From Hybos culiciformis (Eukaryota; Arthropoda; Insecta; Diptera; Hybotidae), in contig OZ023273.1 of the NCBI GenBank assembly GCA_964007475.1, forward strand, positions 112,267,812 through 112,331,811: a stretch of DNA of 64,000 nucleotides, given 5' to 3'. The position numbers and the translations under genes are program-made. The notes beneath the pieces were generated by a model. That model was given only the letters and a program-made list of their open reading frames with translations, was not told the origin of the DNA and made no database searches. This document shows positions 1 through 12,750 of the stretch, piece after piece. The number at the start of each line of letters is the position of its first letter. The stretch's first letter is position 1.

Positions 1-552
1 TCCTTGATGATTATAACAAGTTCATTTATATATTTCTTCATTATAATATAAGAGGCAGGCATAATTAAATTTCAAAAATAATAAATCATGTGTAAGTTAG
101 TAATTATAAGTAAGTAATTATAAGTAAGTATATAAGTAAGTACATATGTATAAAATGTTTTTTGATAAAAGTTTTCTAGAAACGGATGAATAAATATTAA
201 AAGCTAAAACGGTGAAGATATTGAAGACATTTAGTTTTTTAAGGAACGACCTACGTATATAAGACGGTTGAAGAGATATTATTGTAAAATCGTAAAGAAA
301 ATTCCCCAGAACATTTTACCGAAACATCATGTCTATTAAGACATGCCTAAAACATTACAAATAACAAAAATTTCAATCCAAAGAGGAATTGTCATCAATG
401 CCAAAATTTAACCATACAAATTATTTATTTAACGGACAACTTACAAATTTTAGTTATTTTTTATAAAATATGAGATTTTAAAAATTTATTATAATATAAG
501 TAAAGTAAATAAAATTCATGTATATACAACATATATATTAATATATACATTT
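1..552 (-). other. Probable 3' UTR and downstream flank of the EGF gene
   Basis: On the minus strand this is the AT-rich sequence right after the TAA stop. AATAAA-type polyadenylation hexamers occur at 485-490 and 424-429 (plus-strand TTTATT), about 65 and 125 nt after the stop. In such AT-rich DNA the hexamer is expected by chance, so the site is unproven. A short TAAGTAAG-type repeat lies at about 93-145. No further gene is seen. Confidence 0.4.
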
Positions 553-951
553 TTACTGTATTAAAGGTGAATTTTGTGATACTGATTCACTAAAATCAAC
601 AGTATAATACATATCATTTTCTAAATTCATAGCTAAATGCCTTTGAAATGGTCTTTCGTTGAATTGATGATTTTGTACAGTATTTGCTGAATGATGATGT
701 TGTGTTGATTTTTTATTATTAATACCAGGAAGATGTCCTTTATTTGACTTTAAACTACATGCATTTGTATTGTAGTTGCCACCGGTAGTAGAACCACTAA
801 CACCACTCTTACCACTTAACCAATGTCGATGTGATTTAGTAGATTTTGTACGTTTACTAAAACCAAATATTGGTATAAATGATGTTTGTTGTCTGCTTGA
901 TGAAGAAAATCTACGATAAGTTTGATTTACCTTGCAATGACATATTGTGAC
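553..951 (-). CDS. Terminal exon: end of TM helix and 126-residue cytoplasmic tail, stop codon
   Basis: This 399-nt exon (132 codons plus TAA at 553-555) follows an AATTTCAG acceptor. It begins with VTI at the end of the helix, then CHCKVNQ, where Cys470 and Cys472 are candidate palmitoylation sites at the membrane edge. A basic region (RR, KR, K-rich) follows. The middle is rich in Ser, Gly, Asn, His and Gln, hence probably disordered. The last 20 or so residues are acidic and patterned, with YYTV (581-584), which fits a YxxPhi endocytic sorting motif, and a SPLI ending. DNER is known to carry tyrosine-based sorting motifs in its tail; the comparison is by analogy only. The exon is open in just this frame. 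Confidence 0.9.
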   Translation of the reverse strand, partial: VTICHCKVNQTYRRFSSSSRQQTSFIPIFGFSKRTKSTKSHRHWLSGKSGVSGSTTGGNYNTNACSLKSNKGHLPGINNKKSTQHHHSANTVQNHQFNERPFQRHLAMNLENDMYYTVDFSESVSQNSPLIQ

Positions 952-3900
952 CTGAAATTAAAAAAAAACATATATTTTTTTTAAAGTTTTCTGTACGAAA
1001 AAAAAACATAAAAATTTAGTTATATATATTATTGTACACATGGCATAATGTCGATAGATTTTAGTGGTATATATGTACATTGGATATTTACATACAATTT
1101 GATGGTACGAATATAAATTCATATAATGAAGAAAAATCTGAATATTTTTAATGTCCATCTATTTAATAATAGTTACAGAACATTTTTAAATTCTTTTTTT
1201 TTGAAAATATAGAATCGGAATATAACAATTGCAAATTTTCAAAAACTTATATATTCTTTGTCCAAAAAAGAAATATTTGCTTTTGCTTTTCAGAATGCAG
1301 ACAAAAATATTTTGTATTTGATGCAACATTATAATTCAAAATTACGAAACTTAATCTAAGAATGTGTAATTTTTTAAAATATGTATTATCCAAGCATGCA
1401 CTTCAATTTAAACAAATACAATACTATTCCTAAGTATATAACGTATATCGGAGCTCTTATTAAAAGGACGACATATTACGATTAAAGTGAAAATTATATC
1501 ATCGTGTGGTTTTATGTGTTATTTAATTTACAATAACATCAATTTTTGTTACTTACCATTATTCTTCTTATAGTATTTAGTAAAATACAAATAATATTAT
1601 TTCAACCATATAATGAGCTTATTGTCTTTCAGGTCAATTTACATTAGAGACTTAGAAGAAAATAAAGCACATCATGTACAAGTTTTTTCTCGTTTTAAAG
1701 CACAAATATTATAATCTACTTTAAAGCTTAAAAGTTTAAAAATTTAATAAAACAAATTTCTTATTTTTTCGATATTGTTTTTCATTTATTTGTATGAATC
1801 TTGTAGGTATGTTGAATTTATTGGTACATATCTATGTGTAAAATAATGTAAGATAGATAAATATTTTCTTTATATTGGAAATGAAAGTTAGAAGATAACT
1901 TTTTAAAAGAATCCTCTTTGCATAAAAAATAGACATTTTTGTATGAATATTTTTATATCTAAACAAAAAATTATCTGAATATATTCCATAAAAGTACGTT
2001 CATTGTGCAATCTTCTTCTACATACAATGTTTTCATATTTACATTTACCACTAAGTGTTTTTTATTTCCTGCTGCATCAAAAATCCTATTGTTTATGGAG
2101 TTTTTTATTATTATTTTTTTTGGGAAATTTGAATTAAAATTAAAGATTTTTTCAATGATATCGAATTTGGAACAACAATAATGTACGTACTATATGTAAA
2201 TTTTTTGAATTTTCTCAAAAATAAGATAATAATATTCAATAAAAGGAAAATCAAAAAAATGAATTATGAGATATTTTGAAATTGGTTAAAAGATAAGTTT
2301 TTATTTATCTGTTTATATTTCGAAAATACCAGTGAATGATTTAGTTATTTACCCGATAATTCTCCATGAATGGTGTACTATTATTATTATTGAAGATCAC
2401 ATACAAAAATCTTTTCATAACAGATTTTTCGTACTTAATTGTAACTGAAAATTAGATACTATATTCGAAGTTTCATCTGACTTTTGAAATTTTGGGATTT
2501 TGTACACACATTACGTTGTTTTTCAATATCTATTTTTAGCCCGTTTTCCATCAAAAATGTTAAAAAAAAAAATACTAAATGTTTTCAGTTTCTATCTGTC
2601 AGTCTGTCTGTCGCACGTTACTTAAATACTTATGACTTTTAAACTACTTTACCGATTTATATCCTTTTATCGAAAATATACGCAGTTTCGTTTACTTTCA
2701 GCCTATCCAAATTGTGAGTTTCTCCGAATTCGGACAACGGATTTTTAAACCAGTAAAGATCTTATTTTTTTTAAACTATTATTTTGAGAAATTTCTTTTT
2801 TTCATTTCACTAAAAAGCATTAGGTATTAAAGCAAACTACTGTATCTATTTCAATTAATATTATATATAGTTAATTCCGCATATCGAATTTATCCATGGG
2901 CCAATGTTTGAGATATGTGATCTAATCAAAATCAAGATATCCTTATCTGAATATTAACTTGCTTTGCGAAAAATTTTATTGCCTTACCTTACCAAGTTCT
3001 GCAAAATCTTGTAATTTTTTTTTTACAGACAATACAATTTTTTCCATGCCAATGACAAAAAAAGTTTATATTATAATCTTGAATAAAAATCTTGTATTTT
3101 GAAATAAATTTTATTTTTGCTTGTTTAAAATCCCAATAAATGCAGTATGGTTTTTTTTAGTTTGAATATATAAGTTTTTTTTCTTGTGCAAGATCTCTAG
3201 CATTTCCAACTAAAAGTGGAATAAACTAATTTTGAATTTTTTGCAATAGAGAATAAAGAAATACAAGAGTTTTAAAAATTATATTTAAAAAACAAAAAAT
3301 TATCCATTTTTTTTTTTTTAAATTTTGGATATTGAAGAACTGTTTGGTTATGTATCAAAAACTTTCCGAAAAGTTATAAAATTTACAAATTATTTCCACA
3401 ATTGGTTAGATTTGAAGAAAAATCTTGTAGAAAAATATTTAATAAAGCAAATTAAGTCATAACAAACTTCTTTCTTAAGCATTATTCCTTGCTGTTGAAA
3501 AACTCTTTAATTTTTTTTATTTTTTATTTGTAAGAGTATTGAAAAAGTTATAATTTTATTCATTTCTCTGAGGTTTTTAAAATATTGCAAAATATTCAAC
3601 GACAATTTTGATTATAAATAAAAATAACGAATGTTAATGTTTTTTTTTTAATTTCTATACCAACATTTCAATATTCTTAACTTTAAAATTATATTTCCCA
3701 ATTGAACTATGTAAAATGAAATAAAATGTAATAAAAAACTTGTAGAAATATAAAATTATATATATATTTATGATTGTAGCCTTGAGTCTTTGTTAATATG
3801 AAAAGAGGGATTATTCAACATTTTTTAAAATATTTAATTTCAAAACATATGACATGAGCTTAAGATTTCTTTTAACTTTTAAAAGTTAAAAAGGAATAAA

Positions 3901-5474
3901 TAATAATATAGTAATTCCTATGAAATTTCAAACTAAAAAAAGATTATAATTTTTGGTTTACTAAGAACTTCGAAGGATTGGAACGAAATTAATATATTTT
4001 ATTTTGGATATTAAATCTGAATTTAAAAAGGTATTTAGTTTTGGAAATGCTGAAATTGAAGATAAATCACTGAACTCTTTTCTTAGAAAGTATATATTTG
4101 AATAATAAATTAAAAATACGTTTTGAGTTTTGGATTTAAATTCGAAAATAGAAATGCATTATTTTCAAACAAGTACTTTTTTTTCCAACTTAAATTCAAA
4201 ATTAATAAATCTGCATTACGCAGTACTGTAAGTTCAAGAAAATATCGTGTTAGAAAAATATAAACACATTTGAATATAATTTTCTATTTATATAATGACA
4301 GCCTGAAGGTATAATGTGTAGATACTTCAGTCTGCACTAAAAATAAAAATAAATCCTATAAAGATCATATAAAATAAATTTATTGTTTTTAAGATAGTTT
4401 TGTTATTTTAGTTATATGCACACATTAAATGCACTTGCGTTTAATAATTATTATAACTGCAATATTATATATAACACTGTAAAATGTATAGAGACATTAT
4501 TTTTAGTTTTTGTATATATTATATAAGTGTGGATTAAATTTAAAATGTCCTTGCATAAATTAATTTCAAAACTAAAATAAAACTTCTTCACATAATAAAT
4601 AAATTTTATAAATGCTCGAACAGGGAATTATAATGCTAGGAACAGATGGTTTTATGCATTAAATAAGAAAATTATTGAAAACTTTCAATTGTGAATATAG
4701 AACTAGGTATACAGTATACGTAACGTATACATAACGCACTATATAGTATACATTTTTGAAACAATTTAAATATATTCCCGATTTTTTATTTTAAATATTT
4801 AATAAAATTAAATTTCTTGTTAGAATAATTTATTTAAAGAATTGACAACAAAATGAACGTAACAACTTATGTATATACCAGCCTAACTAACGAAATCGAA
4901 TGAGTTTGATTACGTTCACATGTTCGAAAGAAAATGTTAAGTCGGAAGGTGTTCAATATTTATATGTAGCTTTCTGATTATGTTTTTATAAGTATGTATT
5001 TTTTTTTATGGAAAAGAAAGTTTTTTTTTAAATAAAACTAGAATTTTTTCTTATTACTAAATGGAAATTATTAAATTTTTCTTATTCAAACACCTTTGAA
5101 TAAAAATTGCGGAAATTGGAAAATTTTTTACAAAAAAAAAATTAAAATTACGATCAAAATTTTTATTCTTTAAATTAATTATTTTGTTTTATGATAGCTT
5201 TCTATTCAAAAAAAAAATATGATTTCCATTGAACTGAGGCAGAAAATAATTTTTTTTTAAACGCTGTCATGTTTTTCTTTTAATTGGAATCAAAAAAAGG
5301 ATATTCATTTCAGTTTTTCTAAATAAGGAATTTTCTTTCAGATAAAATAAATAAATTTAGTATTGTAAATTTTGCAATTAATTTCATCCGTTTTGGAACG
5401 GATGAGAAAATTTTTTATTTTTTATTTTAATTTTCTCAACAGAACAAAAGGTATACGTACTTCAATATTTCTAT

Positions 5475-5506
<32 letters not shown>

Positions 5507-6756
5507 AAACAAGAAAATTCAAAGAGGAAATCGATTTTTCATAACTTTAGGGAAAAGTAAAGAAAAAAAAAATAATTTAATGAATTTATATTACTCTCTA
5601 TAATCAAAGTTAATTGCTATTGGTTTTAATATTCTTGTTTTTATATTTAAAAACTTTGTCATAACAATTAACGTTATAATAAAATGTAAACTTTTCAATT
5701 TATTAAATTATATTAAATTTTTGTTCAAGTGGAATATCTGAGAATATACTTAAATATTGTAGATTAGTTATATATATATAGATATATATATATATTCCGC
5801 TAATGAAGTTTATTTGTTTTAAAAGCGCAGAATAATTTTTTACGCCTATTTGGTAATTATGATTTTAATAAATTTTGTAATAATTAAATGAAGTATAATA
5901 AATTTTTTGATTTGAAATAAAAAAAATATTTTCTTTTTCGTTGCGAGAACAAAAAAATATGAATAAGAAAAAACTGACAGAATGAAAAATTATATTCAAT
6001 CAAGTGAAATATTCATTGTTGAAAATTGTGAACAAAAAAATTCCAATAAAACGATTTTAATAAATTAGTTCACTTATAAATTTTTCACTTTATTGTCTCG
6101 GTAACATTACAACTTTATCGTTAGATTTCTATATTATGTAGTCTCTGCTAGGGAGTTCGAACTAATTCGTTGATGTTCTGTTACACTTGGAAAAATAAAA
6201 ATTCTAATTTCAACACAACAGCATAGTAAGTTTGATGTAATGTATATGCAAGATAGTTTAACGAACAAGATGATAGAGTATGATTTAAACAGTGATAATT
6301 TGTTATATCACTCATTCAAGTATCACTTATCTAATTATAATTCAAAAAATTTTTTTTTTCTTTGATCAAAAAAATTGTAATTGCATAATCTGCATAATAT
6401 AACTAAGCAATACACGAAACAGCATCACAAGATTTTTATAATTTAAATTTATTGAAAATATAATTCTAATTGCAAAATTTGCACCAACACTGTATTAATT
6501 TACTTTTTCAATAGTATGCTTTTTTTTTATAATAATATTACAATACCACTCAACCATTATAGTTATAGAGAGCATAATAAAAGTTAGATATTTAAAAGTC
6601 TTGCTAAATTTCCAATAAAAATTTTATAGTTTCGTTTTTATTGATAAAAACTATAGTTATAGGAATAATTTTTTTTTTATGTACACAAATTAGAAAATAT
6701 ATGTAAAATATTTAAGTTGCATTCATAACACAAATAAGGGAAATTGAAAATTGAAG

Positions 6757-7080
6757 GATTTACAATAATTATACATAAATGCATAATGTATGTATATAGT
6801 AAAACACATTATTTTAATTTGAAAATTGTTTAAATATCTTAATTCAATTTGTAAATATAGAAGGTTCTATCCTCATACCCTTTCAATTAATATGCTCTGT
6901 TACAGCAGTCAAATAATATAACTAAGATTATTTTCAATTAACTTTGATTTACAATAATTATATATATAAAATATATAATACATTATTTTAATTTTAATTT
7001 TAAAATTGTTTAAATATTTTAATTTAATTTGGAAGTAGTGAAGGTTCGATCTTATCCTTCAATTATAATACTCTGTTATA
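6757..7080. repeat. Imperfect direct duplication of about 140 bp
   Basis: The segments 6757-6902 and 6946-7080 align along their length. Both begin GATTTACAATAATTATA, share ACATTATTTTAATTT and AAAATTGTTTAAATAT, and end with GAAGGTTC...CTCTGTTA. They differ by many substitutions and small indels, so the duplication is old. Confidence 0.7.
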
Positions 7081-7081
7081 T

Positions 7082-7594
7082 GCTTTCCAAACTTGGAATT
7101 TTATTCATAAATTAAATCAGGTTATCCCTCAATTGAAAATTGCTGTTCACACAATGATTTTTTTTAACCAGGGTTAATTTTGTTGTTTTTTTATTTTTAT
7201 TTTTTTTGTTAAATTTATAAATAAAAATTAGTGAATAAAATTTAATCAAAAATAATTTATAAAAAAATTCTATAAGTGAATTAATTAATTTAAAATTAAA
7301 ATTCGAAAAATAAAAATTACAAAAAAAAATTATTTTATTTTTATGCTTTTTTTTAGCCATTTTGTTTTTTTCTTGTTAATTATTATGCCCAACCAATAAT
7401 TTTTTTACGGAATCAGACCATATTCATTTAATCTAATTAAACAATGCTGGGTTTTATCAGGTGAACCTGATTTAACTCATATTTAACTCAACTTTAAAAC
7501 AACTAAATTTTTTGTATGATAAACCTCCTTTAATTCAACAACTAAGTATTTATAAACATTTGCGAAACCTTATTTAACCCGAAGTTTGGACAGC
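7082..7594. mobile_element. MITE-like element, copy A, with short terminal inverted repeats
   Basis: The left end reads GCTTTCCAAACTTGG and the right end, reverse-complemented, GCTGTCCAAACTTCGGG. The same sequence recurs at 8947-9981: both copies share AATTAAATCAGGTTATC near the left end, TATCAGGTGAAC internally and TTTGCGAAACCTTATTTAA near the right end. No clear TSD was identified. An 82-codon open frame inside it is A/T-rich noise. Confidence 0.65.
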
Positions 7595-8946
7595 TTATTA
7601 CACATTAGTTAAACTATAAGTCAGATCTTTGTCAGCTGATTTCCTAAAAAACAAATGTGTTTTCTCTTATTCATCAAAAAAAAAAAACCAATTTAATTTT
7701 CCTAGATCATCTTCTATCATATTTTCATTATATAAAACGAAAATTTCAATTTGTTGTTCTTATTTAAAGAATGCGCCAATTTTGGGGCCAAAACTAAAAT
7801 AATATAAAAACTTTGTCCTTAAAACTTTGTCCCTTGAACAGTTTTTGGCACTGTAAATTACACTATGCGAGGAAATTTTCCATGCCTAATAGTCAAGTTA
7901 CTTATTTTTTTTTTTTTTTTGTTCAAAATATTGATTCTTTTTTTTTTGTTTTTTAAGTTGCAAAAATCTTTTCTAACAAAAATTTTTCAAGCTATAAAAG
8001 TCATTCAAAAAGAAATAAAAAAAAAAATTTAATCCAAGTGGAAATTCTTTAAATAATAATAATAATTACTATGCTTGATTCCAAGGCTATGAAAATTTCC
8101 TCTTTTTTTATAGTTTGTACACAAAGCAAAAAAAAACCAGAACAAGAACAAATATTGATTTTTTTTTCATATTATTTTATTAAAAAGCAAATAAAAGAAA
8201 TTTAAGAAGAAGAAAAATTATAAAAATATAATAAAATCTAGAAGAGATTCTAAAGATGAGGACCAACGATTTACAGAAAAAAAAAAACAAAAAAAAGGCA
8301 AAAATAAAACTTTTTTTTTTTTTTTTGGTTTTATGTTCTTGCCACAATTAAATTTTTTTTTATACGGTAATAAAAAAATTTAGAAAAGTTAGAAAATTCG
8401 TAAAAAGGTTTTTAATTGCAAAATTGATGATATGAAAAAAAAAAAAAAACTGAAAACAAATTTTCTTCTTTTTTTTCTCTATTTTTTTACTGTTGAGTAA
8501 GGAAATAAACGCTTGGATAAGCGTGACAATAACTTAAATTTTTTGGTTCGCAAAAAAACAAAAAAAAAAAACAAATATTTTTCTCGATGGATTAACTTAA
8601 AGGAGAAAATTACACATAAAAGGAAAATTAGATAACAAATAGAAGAAGAAAGTAATGAAAATAAATGGTTTAGTTCAAAATTAGGGTTAATTTTTTAGTA
8701 TCATAGAAAATTTTTATTGCTGATGACACCAATATATAAATGTGTAATTTTTTTTTTGACAAAGTGGTTAATATTTCATATTTATGGAATTTTTTTTTCG
8801 GAAATCATAATTATCATGTGGGTTTGTTTTTCTTAATATTAAATGAGAAATTTGTTTAATTTAGAAACGAACACAACAGATCTTTCGTAATTAATGTGTA
8901 TTTCTTTATAGAACTAAAAATTGTATTAAATAATTAAAATTAATAT

Positions 8947-9981
8947 GATTTGCAAACTAGAAATTTTATTCATGAATTAAATCAGGTTATCTCTCAATTG
9001 AAAATTTTTCTCTTTTTTTTCGCAGAACATATTCATTGAATTGATTCTAAACAGTGGCGTAGCGAGCTTAACTCGCGCCCGGGGATCAATACCTGTTTAG
9101 CGCCCCCCCCCCCCCCCTTCATTCGAAAACCATATACAAATTATTATATCTAAAATATACTCGCAAATTAATAAATAAATAAAGTAAAATAATAAAAGTC
9201 ATAGGCTCAAGCTACGCTTTAAATTTGAGATAAAAAATGTGGTGAGAAAACAAGACTAGAATCTTCAAATGTATATGAATTTGTTCAAAAGATACCTATT
9301 ATTTATTTAACATAAAGAAATATTTTAAAAACACGCAGTTTTAAAACAATAAAAAATTAAATATTTATTATCTCTATGGAGATACATATATTTAAACATA
9401 ATATGATTATAATACTAATGACTATGTATAAATTTTCCTTGCTTTTGATGAAGCAAATTTATCAATAATCATATCATCAAAGTTGATCATTTCAAATTTT
9501 TCTCTTTACACACTTAAAAATTCCCCGACATTTCCTTAACACAACAACAAAGTTGCTTAAATTTAAAGAAAAACACATCCGAAGACGTGCCATTTCATTA
9601 CCATTATTATGAATATATTATTACAGTTTGATTTAGACTATTAGTGTTCTTTTTTCCTTTTTATTTACGAATTAACATTTATTATACTACACTGGCACTA
9701 AATTTAAAACATATTTTCCAGAAATCAATTATAATAAAAATAAAAATTATCCAGCAATTTTTTGTTTTGCGTACCATTTGGCTCCTTTTTGAGTAGCGCC
9801 CGGGGCATGATGCCCCCCTTGCCCCCCCCCCCCCCCCCCCGCGACTGATTCTAAATAAACTGGGCTTTATCAGGTGAACTTGACTTAACTCATATTTAAC
9901 TAAACTTTAAACCTCCTTTAACTCAGCAACTATTTTATAAATATTTGCGAAACCTTATTTAAACCCGGAAGTTTGTACAGC
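8947..9981. mobile_element. MITE-like element, copy B, split by a hAT insertion
   Basis: Second copy of the 7082-7594 element in the same orientation, with ends GATTTGCAAACTAG and (reverse complement) GCTGTACAAACTTCCGGG. Without the inserted element and its duplicated target (9052-9855) it is about 230 bp, so it lacks much of the middle of copy A. The interruption shows that copy B was present before the hAT inserted. Confidence 0.65.
9052..9847. mobile_element. hAT-type non-autonomous element (796 bp) with 8-bp TSD
   Basis: The element begins CAGTGGCGTAGCGAG and ends CGCGACTG, so its outer termini are CAGTGGCG and CAGTCGCG. It is flanked on both sides by the identical octamer ATTCTAAA (9044-9051 and 9848-9855), the TSD length of hAT transposons. 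Subterminal GCGCCCGGGG motifs and long C-runs occur at both ends (about 9103-9117 and 9823-9840). The interior is AT-rich with no transposase frame. It sits inside copy B of the MITE at 8947-9981. Confidence 0.85.
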
Positions 9982-11837
9982 TTATATTTCACTTTTAAGA
10001 ATTATTTAGAATTGATAGCCTTATTTTTATATATTGTGCTTTATAGTTAAATATTAAAACTGGAGTACAATGATTTTTGTAAATAAAATTCAAATCGTTA
10101 TTAATATTAAAGATAGTTAAATTTAAGGAAGTTTTTAAGGAATAACATAAATTTGTTTTTTTTGCTGGTTAGCGGTAAGTAATGATGGTTACACATTAAA
10201 GGAGGAAAAGCGATATTAATTTTTATAAATAAAAATAAAATTACTTTCTTTTTTGGTTTCTTTTAATTTTGATTAGGGAAGCAATTTTAATATAGTCACC
10301 ATTAGCACCGTCTTTATATACTTTTACCAATGCCACATTAATGGGCATTAAAAGTTAATCGCTTCATTAAAGTAAATATATATTATGTATATCCCATAAA
10401 ATGAAGGACTTGACATTTTTTATGTTCAGTTTATTGTAAGAGATTTATACGAAGAAAAAAAATTCTATGCTAAAAAAAAATAAAAAAAGCACCAGAAAAT
10501 AAATTAAAAAGCTTGTAAAAGGGAAAAGATAAATTCTGAATTTTTTTTTTATTTTTTTCTTTTATTTTATTTTTAATGAAATTGATTCGTGAAAGTTGTC
10601 TTAAAGAGAATTTACACATTAAATTTAAAAATCTCTATTGATCCATGATTAATAAAAAAGCAGCAGCTGGTTTACTTTCATTATTAACTGAAGTATAATT
10701 TGCCAGATTTTAAAATAATAAAACTATATATTAAAAAAAAAAATTATTTATTAGGTACAAGTATATGGAGTTATGTAGGTACATTTCGATTTTCAAACAA
10801 TTTTCCCATCATTTTTAATTAAACAAACGATTTAAATTGAGGTTTTCTTTTATGTTCAATGAAACAAATATAATGAAAACATTATCCAAAATTTGGAATT
10901 ATTATAAAAACATTATTATTGTCCGGTGCACAATGGCGCAATGGGCCGTACTTTTTTTTATATATATATATTAATTACTATCCAACTTAACTTTTAAGCC
11001 AAGAAAATGAAAATCATTGGCATATGTTTTTAATTATTGTAAGCATTTTTTTTAATGTTCTTAATTTGACCTAAAAACAAACATTAATCATAATAATGTA
11101 AAAACAAAAAAATGTATTTATGAATTAAAAGAAAAAAAATCATATTATGAAAATCTTTTTTTTTTATTTAAATTATTAAAACTTTTCAATTGCAGTTATT
11201 TCGAATTTAAAAATAAAAATTAGAATTAGGTAATTAAGTTTTAAATTTAGATAAATTTTTTACATATATTTTTTTTTATGTTGAAAAAACAAAAGAAAAT
11301 AATGAAAAATAAAAGATATCTGAAAAGGGTGTATTTTTTCTTTCTGTACATAATATGGCAAATAAAATTTTCTACTTTATTCAGCTTTAAATTATGTTAT
11401 TCATCTTTATTTTATGTATGGATTTTTTTTATCCAGTTTTAATATTTATTGATGTTAGGTCAAAAGATGGGGAAAAAAAATATGACAGAAAATTTATGAT
11501 CTAATATTGAAAAAAAAATGTGTATTTAAATTTTATTTAAATTATTTATACATACTTCAAATGAAAAAAAAACTTGGTATGCATGCATATTTTATAGCTT
11601 TCGCAAGCGTAACACGAGGAAAACAAAGAGTGGTCTGTAAATTATTAACAAACAATTTTCAGATACCTACCTAACTTTTTTTTGATATAAAATTCAAAAT
11701 TTAAAATTCAAATATAAAAATTATATAATCCACTAAAATGCATTTAGTAACTATTTAATCATCTAATCGATTTAAATTCTTTGAATGTCAAAATATGCGA
11801 AATCTTATTCACTTTCAAATCGACTTTTCTAAATTTA

Positions 11838-11941
11838 TTGATTTTATTTGCCCTAAAATATTTTTCTTGTTATTAAGAAAAGGGCTTGATTGATTTTATT
11901 TGCCCTAAAATATTTTTCTTGTTATTAAGAAAAGGGCTTGA
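11838..11941. repeat. Perfect 2 x 52-bp tandem duplication
   Basis: The segments 11838-11889 and 11890-11941 are identical over 52 bases. Each begins TTGATTTTATTTGCCC and ends AAAAGGGCTTGA. Perfect identity in such AT-rich intronic DNA suggests a recent duplication or an assembly artefact. Confidence 0.9.
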
Positions 11942-12565
11942 ACCTCGAAATAATTTTAAGGAATTTTAAGGGTGATCATCGAAATTGTTAAAAAAACAAA
12001 TAATATATACATATGTACTCGATATTGTATCATAACATTATTTTGCGAATTTTTTGTAGAACTTCGCAAAATTAACTAAATGATAGCTATCCAAAACGCC
12101 AAAAAATGAAACGAAATTGTAAATTCAGTTCATCATATTATAAAATATACTGTCATCACAATAATGTTATATATTTATACCTCCAGTTACACTGTAATAT
12201 TTATAATAAAAATTAACTTAATTAAAAAAAAAAACTCACTTTTATAGTACCTAGTATTTTTTTATTTTATGAATTAAAAGCAAACCATTATTTTGATATA
12301 ATACTCACTGAGCTCATTAAAAAATGTTTTAGTTTCTAAAAGAGTTTCGGGATAAAACAGTAAAATGCAAAATAAAAAAAAAAAAAAAGCTTTTAATAAA
12401 CACATTGTATCTTCTTCAATTTGCATATAAAATAAGTATATGTATAACAATATGATAATTGTTATATGTATTAACTTGCCTGTAATGAATGGTTTTATTT
12501 TAAATATAAATATGTATTATATGCAAAAAAAAAAAAATATATATATATATAAAAAAAGGACTTAC

Positions 12566-12750
12566 CACCATAATAACAATGAATATAGCTGCAACTAATA
12601 CACCAACGGCAACATATACACTATGTAATGATTCGATTGGACTTTTTATAATTCCAACAGAACCAAATGGTTTTTCATAGAAATTTTTTGTACTCGTATC
12701 ATCCAGCATAAACTCACTGGAGCTAACTACAGTATCAACCACAAATTCTT
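12566..12750 (-). CDS. Exon: juxtamembrane stalk and transmembrane helix
   Basis: This 185-nt exon encodes residues 405-466 and ends in phase 0. The stalk (405-447) has no cysteines and is acidic and Ser/Thr-rich at its start, as expected for a flexible, possibly cleavable linker. The hydrophobic run VYVAVGVLVAAIFIVIMV (449-466) continues with VTI from the last exon, giving a membrane helix of about 21 residues. The acceptor is TTTATAG, after an A/T-rich tract, and the donor is GTAAGT. With extracellular EGF repeats before it and basic residues after it, the topology is type I. Confidence 0.9.

Larger units (their letters stand above)
952..12565 (-). other. Intron 9 (11.6 kb, phase 0) between the TM exon and the tail exon
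   Basis: This large AT-rich intron interrupts the coding sequence inside the transmembrane helix, between Val466 and Val467. It holds an imperfect duplication at 6757-7080, two copies of a MITE (7082-7594 and 8947-9981), a hAT insertion (9052-9847) and a perfect 52-bp tandem duplication (11838-11941). A degenerate relic with repeated CTGT motifs lies near 2585-2760. From 7880 to 8580 there are many long A or T runs and weak inverted similarity (GAGGAAATTTTC near 7868 and its complement near 8091). Otherwise I see nothing but low-complexity DNA. Confidence 0.8.

Noticed and set aside
2585..2760. Possible transposon with repeated CTGTCTGT motif
   Set aside because: Resembles common insect dispersed repeats but no ends, TSD or coding sequence could be defined.
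7112..7360. 82-codon Lys/Phe/Asn-rich minus frame
   Set aside because: A/T-rich noise inside a MITE-like repeat, without any protein-like pattern.
7868..8102. Inverted repeat GAGGAAATTTTC with distant partner
   Set aside because: Match is short and broken by long A/T runs; could be chance.
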